Part shown: positions 9,164 to 16,037 of the stretch, piece after piece
How positions within the stretch are numbered: position 1 is the stretch's first letter
Layout: each line of letters starts with the position of its first letter
DNA from: Granulicella pectinivorans
GTDB taxonomy: Bacteria > Acidobacteriota > Terriglobia > Terriglobales > Acidobacteriaceae
Length of the DNA stretch: 64,000 nt
Assembly (NCBI RefSeq): GCF_900114625.1
Contig: NZ_FOZL01000001.1
Coordinates: 1,178,001-1,242,000 of the forward strand
Direction: 5' to 3'
Program-made: the position numbers and the translations under genes
The notes under the pieces: model-generated
Seen by the model: only the letters and a program-made list of their open reading frames with translations
What the model was told of the DNA's origin: nothing
Databases searched by the model: none

Positions 9164-9826
9164 CTACTCGACATCCACCTGGTTGAATCCGAACGAATAG
9201 AGCAAAGTCGTCACCGTGGCCCGCGCATTCTTCCGCGCCGTATCCAGAATCCCATCCGAAAGCGCTGCCTTCTGCAACTGGTCCTGCGCCTTGGCCCGCG
9301 TCTCCGACTCCAGATTCTGATCCACCGGAACCAGCAACCCTGTCGACCGCGCATATACCCGCGTGTGCTGGTTATCGATCGTCGTGACGAACATCTCCGA
9401 AGGAGGCAGCGTCATCTTGATCGACCTTCCCGAAGGGGACTCAGTGATTTTGACGTCCTCCGGCTTCAGCTTCGAGAGGTCGATCCCTGCGATCGACTGT
9501 CCATGCACAACGAGTAGAAGACGGTCGCCCGTCAGCAGATCCGGAAACATCGGGCTGGACTTGTTGCCCTCGACGACCGTATCCAGCGAGTACACCACCG
9601 ACTCCAGCCGGCTGAGCCGCTGCACCTTCTCAACGATAGTTGGAACGGAGGTGTCATAGGTCGTGGCGCGTCCGGTAATCAGCGTAGCGATCCGTCCGAG
9701 CGGACCGGTCGTCGCATTCCGCAGAAACACAGCCAAAGCGACCGCGCCCAGCACCAGCGCGAGCAGAAAAGCGATAAAGGTGCCGGAAGAACCCCGGTCA
9801 CGGTCATAGTTGTACTGCGTCGTCAT
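9164..9826 (-). CDS. DUF4230 domain protein, membrane anchored
   Basis: The protein has 220 residues with one N-terminal membrane helix (FIAFLLALVLGAVALAVFL) after a short hydrophilic head. The stretch VPTIVEKVQRLSRLESVVYS and the later IDLSKLKPEDVKI and MTLPPSEMF match the DUF4230 pattern, a family of exported or membrane-bound proteins without a known reaction. The soluble part should be outside the cytoplasmic membrane. An AGGA site lies about 13 bases before the ATG. Confidence 0.75.
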   Translation of the reverse strand: MTTQYNYDRDRGSSGTFIAFLLALVLGAVALAVFLRNATTGPLGRIATLITGRATTYDTSVPTIVEKVQRLSRLESVVYSLDTVVEGNKSSPMFPDLLTGDRLLLVVHGQSIAGIDLSKLKPEDVKITESPSGRSIKMTLPPSEMFVTTIDNQHTRVYARSTGLLVPVDQNLESETRAKAQDQLQKAALSDGILDTARKNARATVTTLLYSFGFNQVDVE

Positions 9827-10143
9827 AGTCGTACTCGTTTCCTAAGGGGTCAGATGCAAGGATACGGGATCGCGTCCCCTTCACCGATCCGGAGGGGTAA
9901 GGAAGACTTTCGTCATGAAAGTGACGCCCGAAATTCTCGACGAAATGCACCGCAAGCACAAGGAAAAGGTGGTTGCTGAGGGAACGACTTCGAGAGCGCT
10001 CAGCCTGCTGAGGGATAGAGCTTTCGAAGGCGCGTGAGAATTCCTAATTTGGTTGTATAGAAATTCCCACGCGTCTTGTCGGAACATGCCTCGGTCACCG
10101 CGTTCGCTATGAATCCTGGATCGCAAGAGGCATGATTTTCTGA
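9827..10143. other. Intergenic stretch with one small doubtful ORF
   Basis: These 317 bases separate the DUF4230 and pyrG genes, both on the minus strand. They must hold the DUF4230 promoter and the end of the pyrG transcript. The only open frame worth noting is the 40-codon plus-strand ORF at 9915. Bases 10038-10143 carry no supported gene, although a short open frame reading GTCLGHRVRYESWIARGMIF could be the tail of a decayed gene. Confidence 0.4.
9915..10037 (+). CDS. Possible 40-residue protein or gene remnant
   Basis: The ATG at 9915 opens 40 codons ending at a TGA at 10035-10037. The product starts MKVTPEILDEMHRKHKEKVV and is helical and charged, with LSLLRDRAFEGA at the end. There is no clear ribosome site. 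Its size and charge would suit a small antitoxin, but no toxin follows intact. It may equally be the surviving part of a decayed pair, or chance. Confidence 0.25.
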   Translation: MKVTPEILDEMHRKHKEKVVAEGTTSRALSLLRDRAFEGA

Positions 10144-11811
10144 TCAGCCGACGACGATATTCTCCGCCGAACCCTTCTCCCGAACCCTCTCGCCGCCATT
10201 CTTATAGCTGGCCCCGATAAAGTCCTTGAACAGTGGGTGCGGCTCCAACGGCTTCGACTTGAACTCAGGATGGAACTGGCAGCCCAGGAAGAACGGATGC
10301 CCCGGAATCTCCACGATCTCGACGTAAGTGGCATCCGGGGTCGTTCCCGTCAGCCTCAGCCCGCCGCCCGTCAACACCGCCTCATACTCGCGGTTGAACT
10401 CGTACCGGTGCCGGTGCCGCTCGGAGATCTCCGTCGATCCATACGCCTTGTGCGCCAACGAATCCGGCTCCAGCACGCAGGCCCACGCGCCCAGACGCAT
10501 GGTCCCGCCCATCTCTTCGACGCCAGTCAGCTCACGCAGCTTGTAGATGATCCGGTGCGGTGTAGCCGGGTCGAACTCTCCCGAATTCGCATCCTTCAGA
10601 CCGCAAACGTTCCGCGCATACTCAATGCAGGCGGTCTGCATGCCGAGGCAGATTCCGAAGTAAGGAACCTTCTGCTCACGCGCATATCGGATCGCATTCA
10701 ACATGCCTTCAATGCCGCGCTTGCCGAACCCGCCCGGAACCAGAATGCCGTCGAAGCCGGCGAGCTGGCTCTCGTACGCCTTATTGCGCTTGCCATCTTC
10801 GTCCCGCGTCTCCAGACCCTCGGCCTCAATCCACGTCACGCGCAGCTTCAGGTTGTGTGCCAGTGCTCCGTGAACCAGAGCTTCCTTGAGCGACTTGTAG
10901 CTGTCCTCGTACTCCACGTACTTGCCGACGATGCCGATTGAAACCTCATCCGTCGGGTTGTAGGCGCGATACACGATGTCCTGCCACTTCGAAAGATCCG
11001 CCGGCTTGGTCTCCAGCCGCAGATACTTCAGCGCGAGCGTATCCACGTGCTGCTCGGCGAGGTTCAACGGTACCTCGTAGATCGAGGGCACATCCCGCGC
11101 AATGACCACGGCGGCCTCTTCCACGTTGCAGAACGCGGCGATCTTCGAGCGCATCTCGCGCGGCACCGCGCGGTCGCTGCGGCAAAGCAGGATATCCGGC
11201 TGGATACCGATCGAGAGCATCTCCTTCACCGAGTGCTGCGTCGGCTTGGTCTTCAGCTCCTGGGCCGCGGCAATCCAAGGCACCAGCGTCATGTGGACGA
11301 AGCAGGTATTCTCGCGCCCCAGCTCCTGCCGCATCTGCCGGATCGCCTCGAGGAAGGGAAGCGACTCGATATCGCCCACCGTTCCGCCGATCTCCACCAG
11401 CGCAACCTCGCAATCGGCTGCAACGCGCCGCATGGCGTTCTTGATCTCGTTCGTTACGTGCGGAATCACCTGGACGGTCTTGCCCAGGTAGTCGCCGCGT
11501 CGTTCCTTGGTGATGATCTGCTCGTAGATCCGCCCCGTCGTCAGGTTGTTATCGCGCGTCAGCTTGGCGTGCGTGAACCGCTCGTAGTGGCCCAGATCGA
11601 GATCCGTCTCCGCTCCGTCGTCCGTGACAAAGACCTCGCCATGTTGAAACGGCGACATGGTCCCGGGATCGACGTTCAGGTACGGGTCGAACTTCATGAT
11701 GTTGATCTTGATGCCGCGCGCCTCGAGCAGGCAGCCAATGGAGGCTGCGGCGAGACCTTTCCCCAGGGAAGACACGACGCCGCCCGTTACAAAGATGTAC
11801 TTTGCAGACAT
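10144..11811 (-). CDS. pyrG: CTP synthase
   Basis: PyrG converts UTP to CTP with ATP and glutamine. The protein has 555 residues from the ATG at 11811, chosen because AAAGAGG lies nine bases upstream and the family begins with KYIFVTGGVVSSLGKG. The frame is open 66 codons further, but that part is upstream DNA. The synthase half (GGTVGDIESLPFLEAIRQ) is followed by a class I amidotransferase domain with the nucleophile Cys in FGICLGMQTA and the catalytic His in CQFHPEFKSKP. It is divergent from yraN. Confidence 0.97.
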   Translation of the reverse strand: MSAKYIFVTGGVVSSLGKGLAAASIGCLLEARGIKINIMKFDPYLNVDPGTMSPFQHGEVFVTDDGAETDLDLGHYERFTHAKLTRDNNLTTGRIYEQIITKERRGDYLGKTVQVIPHVTNEIKNAMRRVAADCEVALVEIGGTVGDIESLPFLEAIRQMRQELGRENTCFVHMTLVPWIAAAQELKTKPTQHSVKEMLSIGIQPDILLCRSDRAVPREMRSKIAAFCNVEEAAVVIARDVPSIYEVPLNLAEQHVDTLALKYLRLETKPADLSKWQDIVYRAYNPTDEVSIGIVGKYVEYEDSYKSLKEALVHGALAHNLKLRVTWIEAEGLETRDEDGKRNKAYESQLAGFDGILVPGGFGKRGIEGMLNAIRYAREQKVPYFGICLGMQTACIEYARNVCGLKDANSGEFDPATPHRIIYKLRELTGVEEMGGTMRLGAWACVLEPDSLAHKAYGSTEISERHRHRYEFNREYEAVLTGGGLRLTGTTPDATYVEIVEIPGHPFFLGCQFHPEFKSKPLEPHPLFKDFIGASYKNGGERVREKGSAENIVVG

Positions 11812-11919
11812 GTCCGCGACCTCTTTAAATGTGTTTTGGTTTTGTGCAGTGTGGGCACGGTTAAGTATCGCAGGGTCAGGGCGTGGAAGCAACCGGTGCC
11901 AGGAGGTAAGATTTCCGCA

Positions 11920-12393
11920 ATGATCCCGTGGCCTGTGCAAGAGTGGGGAATTCGCCGTCTGGATGCGCTTGCTGCCCGCTTCGGACGGCCCACAGGGCTG
12001 CCCGCGCACCTCGAGACCGGCCTACGCGGTGAACGCGAGGCTTTCTTCTACCTCCGCCGCGTGGGAGACACGGTTGTGGCGCGTCGCTGGACCAGCGCCA
12101 AAGTCCGGGGAGACGTCGATCTTATTGCCTGGAGCGGGCAAACCCTTTGTTTTGTAGAAGTCAAAGCGCGCACGGCCCGCGACCCCTTCACCGCGGAGTC
12201 AGCCGTGGACCGCTCCAAACGCGAGCAACTCCGTCGCCTTGTCAACGTCTATCTGAAGGCGTTCGAGGAGCCGGCTCGCGACCGGATTGAGGTCCGATTC
12301 GATGTGCTGTCGGTCTACTTGCTTCCAGGCGGCCCGGAGTTCGAGCGTCTGGAAGGCGCGTTTGGCTGGTATGAACGATCCAATCGCTCGTAG
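11920..12393 (+). CDS. yraN: YraN / UPF0102 family endonuclease-fold protein
   Basis: The protein has 157 residues. The ATG at 11920 follows a strong AGGAGGT site at 11901-11907. The restriction-endonuclease-like core is intact: GERE with E40, GDVDLIAW with D67, and FVEVKART with E80 and K82, the usual D-E-x-K metal site. The family is widespread and its job is not settled. The N-terminal 30 residues are longer than in E. coli YraN. It is divergent from pyrG with about 108 bases between starts. Confidence 0.88.
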   Translation: MIPWPVQEWGIRRLDALAARFGRPTGLPAHLETGLRGEREAFFYLRRVGDTVVARRWTSAKVRGDVDLIAWSGQTLCFVEVKARTARDPFTAESAVDRSKREQLRRLVNVYLKAFEEPARDRIEVRFDVLSVYLLPGGPEFERLEGAFGWYERSNRS

Positions 12394-12445
12394 GGCTGGT
12401 AAAGGGCGCAAGGGATCAATCCGTCTTGCGCCGGTGTCTAAGCTC

Positions 12446-12640
12446 TTAGATATCGGAGGATCGAAGGTGTATTTCGGCGAGCACAGGGCGCTTATGAAAA
12501 CGATAGAACCTGCCGCGGCACTCATCGCAGCGGAAGGGGTAAAGACCGATCAGACGCAGCAGCGCGTCGAACGCACCGTGACCTTTCGAGTACCGGACAT
12601 AGCGGGATTGCTTGCAGCGACGGCAGATTGGACGGGACAT
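12446..12640 (-). CDS. Small zinc-ribbon protein
   Basis: The minus strand encodes 64 residues from the ATG at 12640. An in-frame ATG at 12691 would add 17. CRRC at 6-9 and CDEC at 38-41 form a clear four-cysteine zinc ribbon around a basic helical segment (FDALLRLIGLYPFR), followed by GRFYRF. The spacing and the aromatic ending make chance unlikely. It could bind nucleic acid or a protein partner. It lies opposite the 3-prime end of yraN. Confidence 0.65.
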   Translation of the reverse strand: MSRPICRRCKQSRYVRYSKGHGAFDALLRLIGLYPFRCDECRGRFYRFHKRPVLAEIHLRSSDI

Positions 12641-12786
12641 GTCCCCAACTTTCCATGTGGGAGGGTAAACGGACTCTGTCTCACACACCACCGACCCTAG
12701 CCCCTTTCCACCACCGTTGACTGCCCGATGGACTACATTGGGAGAGATCGTCGCCGACCGCGCGCTGCAACAAGAGGAGAAGTTCG

Positions 12787-13263
12787 ATGACCCTGCTGAA
12801 CGCCCCCGAGTACAACGAGAAGGTTGAAAACACCAAGAAACGCCTCCTGATCGGCATTCCTGTCGTCATTCTTCTCGGCGCCGTCATCGCCCTGGCCGGC
12901 GCTTTTACCGGTCACGGCTACTTTTTCATGAACCTTCCGGTCGAGCATCATGTGAGCGTCTTCCTCTCCGCCTGCCAGGCCGGCGAGTATGAGAAGGCCT
13001 ATGGCATCTGGTGGAACGACCCCAACTGGAAGCAACACCCCGAAAAGTATCCGGACTATCCCTTCAACAAGTTCACCCGCGACTTCGAGACCGATACCGA
13101 CTGGCACAGCCCGGTGAAGACCTACCACGTTGACCTGTCCAAGCGCGACGACACCGGAACAGTCGTCGCGGCAACGATCAACAACAGCCGCAAGAAGCTC
13201 TTCCTCAAGTACCAGCGCGCTGACGGCACCCTCAGCTTCACGCCGATGATCATCGAGTACTGA
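12787..13263 (+). CDS. Single-pass membrane protein, unknown function
   Basis: The protein has 158 residues. AAGAGGAGAAG ends about five bases before the ATG at 12787, a good ribosome site. After 19 hydrophilic residues comes one helix (IGIPVVILLGAVIALAGAF), then a periplasmic domain rich in aromatic residues, including YGIWWNDPNWKQHPEKYPDY. The second half (TYHVDLSKRDDTGTVVAATI) looks like a small beta domain of the DUF4878 / cystatin-like type, but this is only an impression. Confidence 0.7.
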   Translation: MTLLNAPEYNEKVENTKKRLLIGIPVVILLGAVIALAGAFTGHGYFFMNLPVEHHVSVFLSACQAGEYEKAYGIWWNDPNWKQHPEKYPDYPFNKFTRDFETDTDWHSPVKTYHVDLSKRDDTGTVVAATINNSRKKLFLKYQRADGTLSFTPMIIEY

Positions 13264-13310
13264 AGATCAACGATGCCTTTTCGGGTAGCCTCCCCCCCCG
13301 GGGTGTTGAG

Positions 13311-13388
13311 GTAAAGTCTATTCTTTTCTGCAACATGCAGAATGTGCTTACTGTAAAGTCTTCTCGATAAAGACTTTACAGGTAAAGT
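13311..13388. repeat. Cluster of GTAAAGT repeats with two hairpins
   Basis: GTAAAGT occurs at 13311, 13353 and 13382, and inverted as ACTTTAC at 13373. The second and the inverted copy form a perfect 12-base inverted repeat, CTGTAAAGTCTT at 13351-13362 and its complement at 13370-13381, with a seven-base loop. A further perfect hairpin, TTCTGCA at 13326-13332 and TGCAGAA at 13336-13342, lies inside the cluster. The arrangement suggests protein-binding sites or a structured RNA. Confidence 0.6.
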
Positions 13389-13426
13389 ATTCAAAAATAT
13401 ACAGTTAGCTTTTCGTTTGCGGACTG

Positions 13427-13468
13427 AAGCTGAAGAAGCCCCGGCGTTGGCCGGGGCTTCTTCAGCTT
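13427..13468. terminator. Long perfect hairpin, probable bidirectional terminator
   Basis: A perfect 19-base inverted repeat spans 13427-13445 and 13450-13468 with loop GTTG. It reads AAGCTGAAGAAGCCCCGGC on the left arm. It lies between convergent genes. No strong T run follows on either side, so it may act mainly as an RNA end-stabilising stem. Confidence 0.65.
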
Positions 13469-13590
13469 CCAAGTAAATTATATGCAACAGAGGGAAACTC
13501 GCGATTCATCCGGATCTTGTTGAAGGGATGGGGTTTAACTGTTTCAGGGGCTTGACATGCGATTTTGCCGGGGTTTCCATGGAATGATCG

Positions 13591-14076
13591 TTACGCTGGC
13601 AGCATCTCCACCAACTCCGCCTCCGAATACTCTCCCAGCACCCGCGCATAGATGGAAAAGCCCTTCCAGAGCGCAAGGATGCAGAGCATGCCCCGCGCCG
13701 CTTCCTCCCCTTCAATCTCCGGGAGCCTTTTCATGCACTCCTCTGCCAGCGTGGACAAAGCCGCTCCATACTCCTCTGCCAGCCACCCCGGCACATCGGG
13801 ATTTTCTCCTTGATTGCGTGCCATTTCAATGGAAGCCACCAGCGCCAGCATCTGCCATGGCATCCGCTCCAGCTCGACCCCAAACGAAACCATGACCGGC
13901 ACGGCAGCGTACGAGGCCTCGCCTACATCGCCCTGGTGGTAGAGCCCTTCGATCAATTCGCTCCAGAGTACTGCATCCTCAGGCGCAAGCCGCAGGTGCA
14001 CCAGCAGCGTCCGCGGGTCGAACGGAACCCGATACCCACCCTCTAACCCAACCCAGCGTTCATCATCCATCCGCAT
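13591..14076 (-). CDS. HEAT-like helical protein, unknown function
   Basis: The protein has 161 residues from an ATG at 14076 that shares a base with the scoB stop (TGATG). Extending to the ATG at 14094 would place the start inside scoB. The sequence is mostly amphipathic helices. The segment LWSELIEGLYHQGDVGEASY followed by AAVPVMV resembles a loose family of small HEAT-like proteins with no assigned activity. Overlap with scoB implies co-translation, so it may help the CoA transferase or its substrate pathway (inference). Confidence 0.7.
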   Translation of the reverse strand: MRMDDERWVGLEGGYRVPFDPRTLLVHLRLAPEDAVLWSELIEGLYHQGDVGEASYAAVPVMVSFGVELERMPWQMLALVASIEMARNQGENPDVPGWLAEEYGAALSTLAEECMKRLPEIEGEEAARGMLCILALWKGFSIYARVLGEYSEAELVEMLPA

Positions 14077-14741
14077 CAGATCATCATCTCGCAAAGCTCG
14101 TCCGATACAAACAGCGGAGCCCCGGTCGCCGCCTTCACCTCATCCACGCTCAACCCTGGAGCGATCTCCATCAGCACCAACCCATGCCGGTGACACTCGA
14201 TCCACCCCATCTCCGTTGCAATCACATCCACCACCGACAGCCCCGTAAGCGGCAGCGAGCACCGCTCCACGATCTTCGGCGATCCATCCTTGGCGGTATG
14301 CTCCATCGCCACAATCACCCGCCGCGCGCTGGCTACCAGATCCATCGCCCCGCCCATCCCCTTCACCACCTTGCCGGGAATCATCCAGTTCGCCAGATTT
14401 CCCCGCGCATCCACCTCCATGGCCCCCAGGATGGAGAGATCGATATGGCCCCCGCGAATCATCGCAAAGCTCTCCGCCGACGAGAAGAAGCTGGTGCCCG
14501 GCAGAGCCGTCACCGTCTCCTTTCCCGCATTGATCAGGTCGGCGTCCTCCGTCCCAGCCGCCGGATACGGCCCAATCCCGAGCATCCCGTTCTCGCTTTG
14601 CAAGGTGACGTGGATGCCCGGAGGCACATGGTTCGCGATCATCGTCGGCATCCCGATTCCCAGGTTCACGTAGAAGCCATCCTGCAGCTCCCGCGCCACG
14701 CGCCGGACGATCCTTCCCCGCTTCTCCGCATCCGTAGCCAT
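14076..14741 (-). CDS. scoB: 3-oxoacid CoA-transferase, subunit B
   Basis: The beta subunit carries the catalytic glutamate. The protein has 221 residues from the ATG at 14741, and the frame is open 19 codons further upstream inside the VOC gene. The family motif QSENGMLGIGPYP contains E50, which forms the glutamyl-CoA intermediate. Other matches are VNLGIGMPTMIANH, GKETVTALPG and MDLVASARRVIVAMEHT. With ScoA it moves CoA between succinyl-CoA and a 3-oxoacid such as acetoacetate. Its start overlaps the VOC stop as TGATG. Confidence 0.94.
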   Translation of the reverse strand: MATDAEKRGRIVRRVARELQDGFYVNLGIGMPTMIANHVPPGIHVTLQSENGMLGIGPYPAAGTEDADLINAGKETVTALPGTSFFSSAESFAMIRGGHIDLSILGAMEVDARGNLANWMIPGKVVKGMGGAMDLVASARRVIVAMEHTAKDGSPKIVERCSLPLTGLSVVDVIATEMGWIECHRHGLVLMEIAPGLSVDEVKAATGAPLFVSDELCEMMI

Positions 14742-15121
14742 CAAGCCTCCGCGTGCTGCGCCAGCGACAGCAGATTGCCGTCGGGATCCTTGAACCACGC
14801 CACCCGGTCTTTGCCCGGAGCGGTCCAGATCCCGGCCTCATCGTGCTCCAGGAAGCCGAAGCGCTCAAACACCACGCCCGCGGTCGTCAGCGTCGTCACC
14901 TCGCCAACGATATCCGCGACCTCCCAGCCCAATACGGTAAACGGCATCGGGGTAAAGCTTCCGACGGTTACGATCCGGACGACCGAAGCCCCCGCCTGCA
15001 CTACCAGGGCAAACGGATCCTCGCTCACGGGTGCGAGCCCAAGCTTTCCCACATAAAAAGCTCGCGCCCGTTCACGGTCCGCCGTTGGGATGAACCCCAT
15101 CAAGATCCCTGTCGAAAGCAT
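14741..15121 (-). CDS. VOC (glyoxalase/bleomycin-resistance fold) protein inside the CoA-transferase operon
   Basis: The protein has 126 residues from the ATG at 15121, with AGGAGGG six bases upstream. It contains two beta-alpha-beta-beta-beta repeats: GFIPTADRERARAFYVGKLG near the start and a second half ending DRVAWFKDPDGNLLSLAQH. FKDPDGN is typical of VOC proteins. The usual first metal histidine is not obvious (MGFIPTAD), so metal-dependent catalysis is uncertain. It lies 10 bases after scoA and overlaps scoB, so it belongs to this operon. Confidence 0.85.
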   Translation of the reverse strand: MLSTGILMGFIPTADRERARAFYVGKLGLAPVSEDPFALVVQAGASVVRIVTVGSFTPMPFTVLGWEVADIVGEVTTLTTAGVVFERFGFLEHDEAGIWTAPGKDRVAWFKDPDGNLLSLAQHAEA

Positions 15122-15131
15122 GCTGTCCCTC

Positions 15132-15824
15132 CTAGGTTCGAACTGTTCGCCGCTCAATTCTTCTTTCGTACGAAGGCCCCACGACCACCCGCTGCACATA
15201 TACCCCAGGCGTATGAATGCCCTCCGCAGGCAACGCACCCGGTTCGACCAGTTCCTCGACCTCGGCGATCGTCATCGTTGCGGCCGCCGCCATCATCGGG
15301 TTGAAGTTCTGCGCCGTGGCCTTGTACACCAGGTTCCCATGTCGATCCCCGCGCCACGCCTTGACGAACGCGTAGTCCGCCTTCAGCCACTGCTCCATCA
15401 GGTAGGTCTTTCCCTCGAACTCCCGGGTCTCTTTCCCTGCGGCCACCAGCGTGCCTACGCCCGCCGGGGTAAAGAACGCCGGAATTCCCGCTCCGCCCGC
15501 GCGAATCCGCTCCGCGAGCGTTCCCTGCGGAATCAGTGTCACCTTCAGTGTCCCTGCGATCACCATCGTCTCGAGCAGCTTGTTCTCGCCGACGTAACTG
15601 CCAATATGAGAGGCGATCATTCCGGCCTCCAGCATTAGCCCCATTCCGAAACCATCCACGCCCATGTTGTTCGAGATGGTGTGCAGCCCCTTCACCCCGC
15701 GCCGCACCAGCGCCGCAATCAGGTTCTCCGGAATCCCGCACAGCCCGAACCCGCCCAGCATCAGCGTGGCCCCGTCGGGAATCTCCGCAACTGCCTCTTC
15801 GACGCTCGTCCAAACCTTATCCAT
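15132..15824 (-). CDS. scoA: 3-oxoacid CoA-transferase, subunit A
   Basis: The alpha subunit has 230 residues and shows the conserved loop MLGGFGLCGIPENLI near the start, then TISNNMGVDGFG, SYVGENKLLE, LIPQGTLAERIRAGG and a C-terminal TIAEVEELVEPG. It pairs with ScoB, four overlapping or abutting genes further on, for ketone-body or aromatic-acid breakdown. It is the first gene of the operon and is divergent from a radical SAM gene across 213 bases with a palindrome. Confidence 0.94.
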   Translation of the reverse strand: MDKVWTSVEEAVAEIPDGATLMLGGFGLCGIPENLIAALVRRGVKGLHTISNNMGVDGFGMGLMLEAGMIASHIGSYVGENKLLETMVIAGTLKVTLIPQGTLAERIRAGGAGIPAFFTPAGVGTLVAAGKETREFEGKTYLMEQWLKADYAFVKAWRGDRHGNLVYKATAQNFNPMMAAAATMTIAEVEELVEPGALPAEGIHTPGVYVQRVVVGPSYERRIERRTVRT

Positions 15825-15867
15825 GACGCGATCAGTCTACGCGCGTCGGCCGCGGCAGGTCGATTCT

Positions 15868-15897
15868 TACGAAGTGTGTCATTTGTCACACTCCGTA
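15868..15897. promoter_or_regulatory. Near-perfect palindrome between divergent genes, candidate operator
   Basis: TACGAAGTGTG at 15868-15878 and CACACTCCGTA at 15887-15897 are inverted repeats matching at 10 of 11 positions, around an eight-base centre TCATTTGT. The site lies 44 bases upstream of scoA and 141 upstream of the radical SAM gene. No regulator gene is adjacent. Confidence 0.5.
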
Positions 15898-16037
15898 GGT
15901 ATGATGGAAAACATTCGAGCCGCGCAGCATCTCCGCGCTGGCCCCTTTGTCTCAAAAAAATTCGGCCAGCGTACGCGTCTTCCATGGACACCGCTCTCTG
16001 AAACCACCGCACCGTTCCCGGAAGGTTGGATTTTCGC

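Larger units (their letters stand above)
13264..13590. other. Gene-free stretch between convergent genes, rich in inverted repeats
   Basis: These 327 bases lie between two convergent genes and contain no supported coding frame. Bases 13300-13400 are clearly AT-richer than the surroundings. They hold several GTAAAGT copies and two small hairpins, and a 19-base-pair hairpin lies at 13427-13468. The repeats are listed separately. Confidence 0.7.

Noticed and set aside
9915..10143. Intact toxin-antitoxin pair
   Set aside because: Only a 40-codon antitoxin-sized frame is present; the following frame is broken by a stop after eight codons.
12374..12700. Plus-strand frame overlapping the small zinc-ribbon gene
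   Set aside because: The product lacks any pattern, whereas the minus frame has a four-cysteine zinc ribbon.
13264..13590. CRISPR array
   Set aside because: The GTAAAGT repeats are seven bases, irregularly spaced and partly inverted; no spacer pattern or cas gene is present.
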